The notes beneath the pieces are model-generated. The model was not told the origin of the DNA and made no database searches. It saw only the letters and a program-made list of their open reading frames with translations. This document shows positions 1 to 6,415 of a DNA stretch of 22,246 bases, in pieces; positions within the stretch are counted from its first letter, which is position 1; every line of letters starts with the position of its first letter. A program made the translations under genes and the position numbers. The stretch spans positions 1 through 22,246 of the forward strand of contig CADAXO010000044.1 in NCBI GenBank assembly GCA_902791885.1. The letters run 5' to 3'. This DNA comes from Oscillospiraceae bacterium (GTDB lineage: Bacteria > Bacillota_A > Clostridia > Saccharofermentanales > Saccharofermentanaceae).

Positions 1-650
1 TACATCGTATTGGTCTTGGAAGCATAGTTTCTTCCCGCGAGGAATGCCTGCGCATACTCACAGAATTCGATCTTACGAAGAAGTCTGCTCTTGAAGGATC
101 TATACTCCTCGATCTTAGCAGGATCTATGAGTATCGAACCGGTCATACATGTCATATCCTCGTTGTTCTCGAGGTGCTTTATCATCCTCGTAAGAGCGGT
201 CTTCTCGAGGATTCCGTCGGAGTCGATGTTGATAAGATACTTACCTTCACTGTTGTAGATAGCAAGGTTCAAAGCTCTTGATTTTCCCTGCTTGGCATTA
301 AGCCACTGCATACGAAGATCGGGAAGCCTCTCCTGTGTTCTTTTATAGACCTCGAAGCTGTCATCCGTACTCATATTATTAACGAGATAAACATCAAGAT
401 GCTCATTCGGATAGTCGCTGTCGTTGATCGACTGAAGACATGCTTCAAGGCTTCCCGCAGAGTTATACACGGGCACGATAAGAACTACATCAGGCCATAT
501 CTTGGGAACCTGATCGTACTTGCGCTTGTTGTAAAGCAGTACGAAGAAAGATCCTATCGAAGGCAGGACCTCCACTACAAGAGGAATGATTATCCATGCC
601 ACCCAGTAGAAGAAAGGATTGATCACGTGCGTCAGAAAATTACTGTCCAT
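1..650 (-). CDS. Family 2 glycosyltransferase, XrtG-associated type (3' end outside window)
   Basis: Probable membrane-anchored GT-A glycosyltransferase that transfers a sugar from a nucleotide-sugar donor. About 216 residues are visible, read on the minus strand from an ATG at 648-650; the rest lies beyond base 1. The N-terminus has a hydrophobic segment (about residues 13-40), then a GT-A fold: VLIVPVYNSAGSLEACLQSI (57-76), a VNNMSTDD turn (90-97), GKSRALN, and the DSD metal-binding motif within YLINIDSDG. The start overlaps the xrtG stop by 11 bases and has GGGAGAGG just upstream, so the two genes are translationally coupled. Placement directly after an exosortase G gene matches the known XrtG partner family (TIGR03111-type). 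Its natural acceptor is unknown; glycosylation of the sorted protein or of its anchor is inference. Confidence 0.9.
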   Translation of the reverse strand, partial: MDSNFLTHVINPFFYWVAWIIIPLVVEVLPSIGSFFVLLYNKRKYDQVPKIWPDVVLIVPVYNSAGSLEACLQSINDSDYPNEHLDVYLVNNMSTDDSFEVYKRTQERLPDLRMQWLNAKQGKSRALNLAIYNSEGKYLINIDSDGILEKTALTRMIKHLENNEDMTCMTGSILIDPAKIEEYRSFKSRLLRKIEFCEYAQAFLAGRNYASKTNTM

Positions 651-1266
651 CGGCAACCTCTCCCTCTGCCTGCTTGGACTTCGAATAACCGAAGCCTCCT
701 GTCTTCATCCGGCGTATCTGCGCTCTGGTAAATATGAAGAAATACAGCAAGACCTGGAACAGATAGAATACGATCCTTCCGACCAGTGTATGAGCGATAT
801 AAAAATATTCGGAACCCAGGAAATGGATCATGACGCAGATGATCGTAATCCTTATAGCATTCGTTATAAGCGTATACATCGTTCCTATGACTCCGATATA
901 GACTCTCTCCGGAATGGTATAGACCGAGAAGAAAACTATAAGAGACAGGAAAGCGGCGATCTCGATGATACCTGAACACTCAAGGTCGATATTTACCGTG
1001 ATAGAACCTTTTAGAGAGTCGATAAAGATAACGCCGTATCTGTAGTAAGCCTCATAGAAGCCCGTGACCCTGCCTATAAGTCCGGATAATGCTGCTACTA
1101 CCCTTGCGAGAGGAAGCGTCATTACAGGTCTTATGAATACCATAAGGAAAAGAAAGATTCCGCAGCTTCCTGCGATATATCTCCAGAACACAAGCCCCGC
1201 TTTACGGAGAACCGTGAGCAGCCATACCCACAGGACAAGCAACAAAATACCGATGAGATATGTCAT
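640..1266 (-). CDS. xrtG: Exosortase family protein XrtG
   Basis: Polytopic membrane transpeptidase-like enzyme predicted to cleave the C-terminal sorting signal of secreted proteins, the Gram-positive branch of the exosortase/archaeosortase family. The 208 residues carry about six membrane segments. The expected catalytic set is visible: Cys97 in LECSGI, Arg139 in TNAIRI, and His148 or His159 (AHTLVGR), the latter in the HxxxG context usual for the family. The gene begins 3 bases after the stop of a protein ending in a Firmicu-CTERM-like signal and overlaps the downstream glycosyltransferase, so enzyme, substrate and helper form one operon. The length is normal and no key residue is missing. 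Identification rests on motif and context; the anchor to which the substrate is joined is not known. Confidence 0.9.
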   Translation of the reverse strand: MTYLIGILLLVLWVWLLTVLRKAGLVFWRYIAGSCGIFLFLMVFIRPVMTLPLARVVAALSGLIGRVTGFYEAYYRYGVIFIDSLKGSITVNIDLECSGIIEIAAFLSLIVFFSVYTIPERVYIGVIGTMYTLITNAIRITIICVMIHFLGSEYFYIAHTLVGRIVFYLFQVLLYFFIFTRAQIRRMKTGGFGYSKSKQAEGEVADGQ

Positions 1267-1269
1267 ATA

Positions 1270-2808
1270 TTACTCGGTCTTCTTCCTCTTCTTTGTTGCA
1301 ATGTAGTAGGAACCTGCTGCCGTAGAAGCAAGGAGCAATACGAAGACGGGACCTGTCGATATACCGGAAGTCTCGAGCATCTCTCTGCCGATCCTGTGGA
1401 ACTTTACCTTGACTATTCCGGCATCAGAAGGATCAACACCCAAGTGCTCCGCTACAGTTCCGACATCGAACCAGAACTCAGTTCTGTCCTGATAAGGTCC
1501 GACTGTCATGTACATGTCACCGTAGTAAATGTCACCCTCGGCGATGTTGTCGAGACTCGTTGTGGCAGCGCTTCCGGACTGCTCGAAAAGCGCGAAATGA
1601 TATGTGCCTTCTTCATACGTTCTGCCCTGCTTGGAAGCATCCCAGTCAAGTGTGCCGTCGGGATTGATAAGGACAGCGACCATCTTTGTAGCCTGGTCTC
1701 CGAGGAACAATGTAACCTCGAGGAACTGGTTGCCGTATGCCCAGTGGTTAGGGTCTCTGAAGTTATTGGTTACGCCGTAAACATAAGCGATGCCGTCACG
1801 CGAATAGATAGCACCCTTGGCATCTGCGTAGTTATGCTCTGTTCCTGCAGTCTCATACTGGATGGTAGTAACAGGATAGTTATGCCAATCCCTGTAATCG
1901 CCGTCGATAACGATGCTGCTGCCGTCGTTGGGAGTATTGTCGTGCGTGGGATCGGGGTTAAGGTTGGCAATATCGGAGATGAACGTATCGCCGAGATAGT
2001 AACCGAAGCTTAACGTATTAAGGTAATCCGGGATGGCACTCGTGGGGATCGCGATCTCAGTAAGAGTAGGCTGTCCCCATGTGCTGTAGCCTTCGTTAAA
2101 TGCTACATCGATACCGCCGTTATCGGTAGTAAGTGTAGTATTTGTGCTCGGGATCGTAACGGATATCTTATTACCCGCAGCACCGTTGTTATCGAATGAT
2201 ACGATCATGACCTCTTCAAGGTCGGTTCTGATCACGAAATTACCGTTATATCTGGGACCTGACCATGAAGCGGAATTCTGCTGGGCCTCATTCATGTAAA
2301 GATAGAGATAATCGCCGTCCCAGACTACAGCGCATGCATTTACTTCGGGACTTACGCCCTCAGCCTTTACAACGGAATCCCAGTCGTAGAAATCACCGTC
2401 GATAGTAATACCGTAATAAACACCGGAAGCCACAGACTCGAATGTCAGATCAGCTTCATCCTCAACCTCGATCTCTTCTGAAGTCTCTTCAGTAATCTCA
2501 GGCTCATCTGATTCTTCCTCTTCCGAAGTCTCAGCTGTGCCTTCCTCTTCAACCTCTATCTCTTCTGAAGACTCTTCTGTCTCTTCAGCATCTTCTGTCT
2601 CTTCAGCATCGGGCGCCTGTTCCTCATTCTCAGCATCGGAACCGGAAAGATCCGCCGTTAACTCTAAAGAAGCCGTCTCCTCGGGATCATCAATATCAGC
2701 AAGTACGACATTAGGATTAATAAAGCTCAGTGAAGAAGCCAGCGTAATGGATACCGCTGCCAATGTAAGTCCTATCTTTGTAAGATTCATTCGTATTCTA
2801 TCAGACAC
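1270..2808 (-). CDS. Secreted protein with Firmicu-CTERM-like sorting signal (XrtG substrate)
   Basis: Predicted surface protein of 512 residues. Order: signal peptide (1-37, ending VVLA), acidic Glu/Ser/Thr linker (39-122), two modules each opening with a DGDxxDW motif (IDGDFYDW at 136-143, IDGDYRDW at 301-308) that resemble CBM9-type or related beta-sandwich domains, and a C-terminal signal: TSGISTGP (480-487), a hydrophobic helix (488-504) and the basic end KKRKK. This tail fits the sorting signal known to occur with XrtG, which is encoded 3 bases downstream. I chose the GTG at 2806-2808 because GGAGG lies 6 bases upstream; an ATG at 2848-2850 with GAAGG upstream would add 14 residues. A much longer reading frame towards 3348 is open but lacks a convincing start and overlaps the divergent gene. 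The module function is unknown. Confidence 0.85.
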   Translation of the reverse strand: MSDRIRMNLTKIGLTLAAVSITLASSLSFINPNVVLADIDDPEETASLELTADLSGSDAENEEQAPDAEETEDAEETEESSEEIEVEEEGTAETSEEEESDEPEITEETSEEIEVEDEADLTFESVASGVYYGITIDGDFYDWDSVVKAEGVSPEVNACAVVWDGDYLYLYMNEAQQNSASWSGPRYNGNFVIRTDLEEVMIVSFDNNGAAGNKISVTIPSTNTTLTTDNGGIDVAFNEGYSTWGQPTLTEIAIPTSAIPDYLNTLSFGYYLGDTFISDIANLNPDPTHDNTPNDGSSIVIDGDYRDWHNYPVTTIQYETAGTEHNYADAKGAIYSRDGIAYVYGVTNNFRDPNHWAYGNQFLEVTLFLGDQATKMVAVLINPDGTLDWDASKQGRTYEEGTYHFALFEQSGSAATTSLDNIAEGDIYYGDMYMTVGPYQDRTEFWFDVGTVAEHLGVDPSDAGIVKVKFHRIGREMLETSGISTGPVFVLLLASTAAGSYYIATKKRKKTE

Positions 2809-2861
2809 AATTAACCTCCGGTTAGATAAGACTATTCTATCACTCACCATATAATCCTTCT

Positions 2862-2890
2862 CTTTAAAAATATAATAAAAAGAGAGCAGA
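2862..2890 (-). promoter_or_regulatory. Possible promoter of the exosortase substrate operon
   Basis: Read on the minus strand, TTCGCA is followed after about 17 bases by TATTAT, a moderate sigma-A-like match a short distance upstream of the alternative ATG at 2850. No better candidate was seen between the divergent genes. Boundaries are approximate. Confidence 0.35.
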
Positions 2891-2943
2891 AAAATGCGAA
2901 TCTCTAGTGCTATATGACAAATTACCTTGACATTAATTGTTTG

Positions 2944-2970
2944 CGTTAAGTTTTTAACGATTATCGTTAA
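2944..2970. promoter_or_regulatory. Operator-like cluster of CGTTAA half-sites
   Basis: CGTTAA (2944-2949), TTAACG (2954-2959) and CGTTAA (2965-2970) form an inverted pair with a 4-base gap plus a third copy 5 bases on. The cluster ends 7 bases before the -35 of the divergent membrane protein/HTH operon and lies upstream of the exosortase substrate gene. It is therefore placed to control one or both; the Cro/C1 regulator at 3660-3869 is the obvious candidate binder. That link is inference. Confidence 0.5.
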
Positions 2971-2977
2971 ATTGTTA

Positions 2978-3006
2978 TTGACTTTGATTAATTCCGAATG
3001 TATATT
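2978..3006 (+). promoter_or_regulatory. Sigma-A promoter of the DUF2975-like/HTH operon
   Basis: TTGACT (2978-2983), a 17-base spacer, and TATATT (3001-3006). Transcription would begin near 3013, about 55 bases before the ATG at 3068. This is a near-consensus housekeeping promoter. Confidence 0.75.
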
Positions 3007-3067
3007 GAAGTCATCTTCGAAGAGCAAAACATGAGTTTGGTATGTGAATAAGCAGGAGGAAATGATA

Positions 3068-3649
3068 ATGACAACCAATACAAAGATAGCAAACGTAAAG
3101 AAGAGCTGCCGTACAGGCCGCATAGTGGCAAATATCCTAATGATCCTCTGCATAGTAGGCTGCACGGTCTCAATCGCCACCGGCGGGATCATCCTCGGAA
3201 TGGGAAAGAAGTTTGACGATGCAATCGCTGAATCAGGATATGAGCTGAATGAGTCCGACAAGATAATGAGTGCAAGAGTGTTCAATATGGATCTGGGCGA
3301 TTTTGATAATATCGAATCCGATGTACCCGCCATCCAGGAGGCCATCAACGATCATCCCAAGAGCATCGCGTTCGGCACATACATGTTTCTCATCGGAGCA
3401 GCCGTAGGAATCTGCGCAGCAGTCTTAGGCGTATTAAGAGGAACATTTAAGCTCATCGAGAATTCGGATACCCCCTTCACGGTTAAGATCCGCAACAGGA
3501 TCACATTGTGTCTCATCGTAACAGCCGTATGTATTGCCGGAACTGTTAACATCGGATTCGCGGCCGTTGTAGGTATAGCTGCATGGGCAGTCTACAATAT
3601 ATTGGATTACGGAATCGCGCTTCAGACTGAGTCTGACGAGACACTGTAA
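3068..3649 (+). CDS. DUF2975-like integral membrane protein
   Basis: Small membrane protein of 193 residues with four predicted membrane segments (about 19-44, 101-123, 144-160, 162-180) and an extracytoplasmic loop rich in acidic residues after segment 1. The TPFT motif (135-138) before segment 3, the size, and a co-transcribed Cro/C1 regulator are typical of DUF2975 proteins, whose biochemical role is unknown. I chose the ATG at 3068 because AGGAGGA (3054-3060) sits 7 bases upstream; an in-frame GTG at 3044 lies before that site. The stop touches the ribosome binding site of the HTH gene, so the two are one operon. It may act as a membrane partner or signal input for the regulator, which is inference from pairing only. 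Confidence 0.75.
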   Translation: MTTNTKIANVKKSCRTGRIVANILMILCIVGCTVSIATGGIILGMGKKFDDAIAESGYELNESDKIMSARVFNMDLGDFDNIESDVPAIQEAINDHPKSIAFGTYMFLIGAAVGICAAVLGVLRGTFKLIENSDTPFTVKIRNRITLCLIVTAVCIAGTVNIGFAAVVGIAAWAVYNILDYGIALQTESDETL

Positions 3650-3659
3650 GGAGGTCATT

Positions 3660-3869
3660 GTGGGACAGATAGTATTAAGACTCGACCGCGTAATGGCCGA
3701 CCGCAAGATGTCGCTTAACGAATTATCCGAGAAGGTAGGCGTATCGAATGTCAACCTCTCGAAGATCAAGAACGGCAAGATATCCGCCATCCGTTTCTCC
3801 ACCCTGGTAGCCATGTGCGAGGCACTCGACTGCCAGCCCGGAGACATACTGGAATACACAAAAGATTGA
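3660..3869 (+). CDS. Small Cro/C1-type HTH transcriptional regulator (YozG-like)
   Basis: A 69-residue protein that is almost entirely one helix-turn-helix domain: MSLNELSEKVGVSNVNLSKI (19-38) spans the two HTH helices, followed by helices ending in CEALDCQPGDILEY, the usual end of the HTH_26/YozG group. Translation starts at a GTG (3660) with AAGGAGGT at 3648-3655, which overlaps the stop of the preceding membrane protein gene. The strong site suggests efficient coupled expression. Regulators of this kind paired with DUF2975 proteins usually act on their own operon; the CGTTAA cluster upstream of the operon is a plausible target. No effector domain is present. Confidence 0.88.
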   Translation: MGQIVLRLDRVMADRKMSLNELSEKVGVSNVNLSKIKNGKISAIRFSTLVAMCEALDCQPGDILEYTKD

Positions 3870-3900
3870 TTATCAACACTATTGTGGTAGCATATACAGC

Positions 3901-4959
3901 ATGGTACAGCAACTTAAGATGATGAGTTATTACGATCATATCGATGAATTGAAGCAGATCGATTCTATTGTCGACCTGAAGCTTACTTCGGCCATCAGTG
4001 ATGCCGGCATTCACACGATGCAGATCGCACACAGAGTGAAGACAGCTGATTCGGTAATCGGCAAACTTCAAAGAAAGCCTGAGAAATATTCGTCTGCCAC
4101 CAGTATGACAGACCTCGTAGGCTTCAGGATCATCTGCTATTTCACAGAACAGATCGACAAGATCAGCGCCATCATCGAAGAACTGTTTGATGTAGACAAG
4201 GATAACTGCATTGATAAGAGTAAGACCTTATCCCCTAACGCCTTCGGTTACCTGTCTGTCCACTATATATGCTCACTTAAGAAATCGGACGATTACCCCG
4301 AATCACTTTGCAAATTCAAGTTCGAGATTCAGATAAGAACGGTCCTTCAGCACACATGGGCTGAAATAGAGCACGATCTGGGATATAAGAACGAGTTCGG
4401 TGTTCCTATTCATGTGCGCCGTGAATTCTCCAGAATGGCTTCACTGCTCGAAGTAGCAGACGAAGGATTCGGAAGGATCAAGAAAGAGCTTGATGACTAC
4501 AGTGCGATAGTAATAGACAAGCTTCAGAAAGGAGATGTTGCGAATGTTGCCATCGATACATTGAGCTTAAGAGAATTCATGAAGTACAACACCGATTATC
4601 TCGCTCTTATCAAAGATATCTCTTCGATAACAGGAGCGACGATCAGCGAGGCGAATGCAGATCCTTTCATCAAGCAGCTGATGTTCTTCAGGATCGCCGA
4701 CTTAGGCAAACTCGATGCCGCTATCAAGAGCAACAGAAACCTTACTCTCGCCATCGCCAGAGATTCGCTTGAAGGAATGGAAATCGATGAATTGTCATCA
4801 TTCGTAGGTCTTTATTACCTTTGCCGCGCACTTCTTATCAGCGGCCCTTATTCCGAATCCGATATCAATCTTTTCTTCTCGCTCATGTCCACGAAGTCCT
4901 CTATGGTCGGACAGAATGCAAGCCGTGTCTTAAAGCTTCGCGAGAAGTATATGAACTGA
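3901..4959 (+). CDS. RelA/SpoT-domain protein, putative (p)ppGpp synthetase
   Basis: A 352-residue protein with an N-terminal RelA/SpoT nucleotidyltransferase domain (about 35-170) and a helical C-terminal region (about 175-352) that I do not recognise. Motifs: HRVKTADSVIGKL (44-56), DLVGFRI (71-77), FGYLSVHY (115-122, G-loop position), FEIQIRT (141-147) with the catalytic-type Glu142, and WAEIEHDLGYK (153-163). There is no HD hydrolase domain upstream and no TGS or ACT domain downstream, so it is a stand-alone synthetase-type protein, longer than the usual 200-260 residue small alarmone synthetases. The expected product is ppGpp or pppGpp; a toxic variant acting on other nucleotides or tRNA cannot be excluded. 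No convincing ribosome binding site precedes the ATG, so the exact start is uncertain. It is convergent with the HAD gene, 23 bases away. Confidence 0.8.
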   Translation: MVQQLKMMSYYDHIDELKQIDSIVDLKLTSAISDAGIHTMQIAHRVKTADSVIGKLQRKPEKYSSATSMTDLVGFRIICYFTEQIDKISAIIEELFDVDKDNCIDKSKTLSPNAFGYLSVHYICSLKKSDDYPESLCKFKFEIQIRTVLQHTWAEIEHDLGYKNEFGVPIHVRREFSRMASLLEVADEGFGRIKKELDDYSAIVIDKLQKGDVANVAIDTLSLREFMKYNTDYLALIKDISSITGATISEANADPFIKQLMFFRIADLGKLDAAIKSNRNLTLAIARDSLEGMEIDELSSFVGLYYLCRALLISGPYSESDINLFFSLMSTKSSMVGQNASRVLKLREKYMN

Positions 4960-4982
4960 TTCCATCTTATACGGTTCTTTAT

Positions 4983-5504
4983 TCAGGATTCCCTCGGTTT
5001 ATGCGTAAGTTCCCACTTACGCTTTACTTCTTCCGCCTTGGCGATGATCTTTTCTTTCCACTCATCATCCTCGGCATCAAGCTGATAAGCTTCGAATCCG
5101 AATTCCTTACCGTATGAACAGATAACCGTCTCATCATCTATATGAAGCTTGATGCGGTAGTGACTCGGCACTTTCTGGGGAAGGATCTGAGATTTCTTAC
5201 TCTGGACTTCCTGGAGATGTCTTTGTGCATTTACAATGCTGTCGAACTTAACTCCGTAGCATCTGAAAAGCGTCTTAATGTAGAATTCGGATCTGTATGA
5301 AGACGTGTATACCCACACCTCATAGCCCATCTTCTGAAGGCTGTTGATAAGATCGGGCGTACCGAGTCTTAACCTCTCTTTGAAGATGAGATTTAAAGGA
5401 AACAGAAGCTTTGATTCTGTCTTATGCGTGGAAGGATTAACGAACAGGACCTCGTCCAGATCGAACGAGACACGCATTACTTCTTCGTTATTTCTGCGCT
5501 TCAT
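4983..5504 (-). CDS. HAD-like phosphatase-family protein
   Basis: A 173-residue protein with the haloacid dehalogenase motifs: I, FDLDEV (14-19; Asp15 nucleophile, Asp17); II, VYTSS (65-69); IV, IDDE (122-125). A cap domain is minimal or absent. Such proteins hydrolyse phosphomonoesters; the substrate cannot be predicted. It is a paralogue of the C-terminal half of the upstream gene (matching DLDEV, VWVY/IWVY, LHID and a DEW motif near the end), and its start overlaps that gene by 17 bases. The ATG at 5504 is preceded by a purine-rich stretch with GGGGAG; an internal ATG at 5477 (residue 10) is possible but has a weaker site. The overlap and shared fold suggest the two proteins act together. 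Confidence 0.75.
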   Translation of the reverse strand: MKRRNNEEVMRVSFDLDEVLFVNPSTHKTESKLLFPLNLIFKERLRLGTPDLINSLQKMGYEVWVYTSSYRSEFYIKTLFRCYGVKFDSIVNAQRHLQEVQSKKSQILPQKVPSHYRIKLHIDDETVICSYGKEFGFEAYQLDAEDDEWKEKIIAKAEEVKRKWELTHKPRES

Positions 5505-6375
5505 CCTTCCCTAACTCCCCTATTACTTCGATCGCCTTTCTGGACCATTCGTCGGGAGCGGCATCAAGATCGTATCTCTTGAACTTGGCACCGACATCAC
5601 CTGTAGCAAGGATCATGTCATTATCGATATGAAGCGTAAGCTTATATTTATCTGCGATCTTCTTCTCACGTCTTGCGGCGCTCTCACTGTTATTCTGCTT
5701 ACGCTTGACCGTACCGGTGATGATACCGTCGACATGCACTCTGTACTTCTTGAAGAATCTCTGAATATCATCGATCGAATAGTAGTTTGCCGAATATACC
5801 CAGATATCGTAACCGTTCTTCGTAAGGTAGTAGAACAGAGCGGGAATACCCTTCTTGATCTTCTTGTCGTATTTCATGATACGGAATGAAGGAACATTCT
5901 CTACCCACTTATCGCCCTTGTTCCTGAAGATAACTTCATCGAGATCGATAGTGACACGCTTATCGTGTTTGGAATTCTCAAGTATCTTATCGATATCGGA
6001 GTCCTGCGCGAGGTTAACAATCTGGATAGGCACCTTCTTGATACCTACTCTCATGGCAGCCGCCCATCTGTGGTGACCGTTCAAAAGAAGATATCCCTTC
6101 GGGTGCAGCTTCTCTACAATAAGAGCATCATCGAAAGGCTCCTGATTACGCCTTATCGCCGTTCTGAACTTCTCCTCATATTCTCCTATGATCCTATAGC
6201 TCGGGCCTACCGAATCAAATGTAAACTCATCCTCCGCATTCGGATGGATATTGACACATGCAGCCTTACGCACAAACATACGCTCAAGAAAACTCGCCTT
6301 GACCGGCATCATAGTTCCCTGCTGGTTCTTAACGTCTTCAGCTATCTTCTGTTCAAACTCGGTTTTCTTAGCCAT
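5488..6375 (-). CDS. ParB/sulfiredoxin-like domain fused to HAD-like domain
   Basis: A 295-residue two-domain protein. Residues about 35-125 form a ParB/Srx-like domain with the nucleotide-binding signature LNGHHRWAAA (98-107) followed by GIKKVPIQIV. Residues about 138-285 form an HAD-like domain with motif I IDLDEV (143-148), motif II VYSAN (193-197) and motif IV HIDND (249-253). Known ParB/Srx relatives bind CTP, ATP or ADP, and some (SerK, SbnI) are free-serine kinases, so a phosphoryl-transfer role next to a phosphatase-type domain is a reasonable but unproven idea. There is no HTH or DNA-binding part, so a chromosome partition role is unlikely. A ribosome binding site (AAAAGGA) precedes the ATG. 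The next gene overlaps its end and encodes a paralogous HAD domain. Confidence 0.75.
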   Translation of the reverse strand: MAKKTEFEQKIAEDVKNQQGTMMPVKASFLERMFVRKAACVNIHPNAEDEFTFDSVGPSYRIIGEYEEKFRTAIRRNQEPFDDALIVEKLHPKGYLLLNGHHRWAAAMRVGIKKVPIQIVNLAQDSDIDKILENSKHDKRVTIDLDEVIFRNKGDKWVENVPSFRIMKYDKKIKKGIPALFYYLTKNGYDIWVYSANYYSIDDIQRFFKKYRVHVDGIITGTVKRKQNNSESAARREKKIADKYKLTLHIDNDMILATGDVGAKFKRYDLDAAPDEWSRKAIEVIGELGKDEAQK

Positions 6376-6415
6376 ATTGAGATTCCTTTTCGTTGTGATG
6401 CATTATCTTACTGTA

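Noticed and set aside
399..975. Plus-strand reading frames over the glycosyltransferase and xrtG
   Set aside because: No family resemblance and no initiation signals; the minus strand carries clear domain motifs throughout.
1396..2013. Plus-strand 205-codon frame opposite the exosortase substrate
   Set aside because: Antisense shadow with no recognisable domain; the opposite strand encodes repeated DGDxxDW modules.
2809..3348. N-terminal extension of the exosortase substrate to 692 residues
   Set aside because: It would run across the divergent promoter and into the DUF2975-like gene; a signal peptide with a good GTG start lies at 2808.
3434..4071. Minus-strand frames opposite the HTH and RelA/SpoT genes
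   Set aside because: They oppose strongly conserved HTH and synthetase motifs and lack start signals.
5488..6375. Chromosome partition protein ParB
   Set aside because: Only the N-terminal nucleotide-binding fold is present; there is no HTH or dimer domain, and the C-terminus is an HAD domain.
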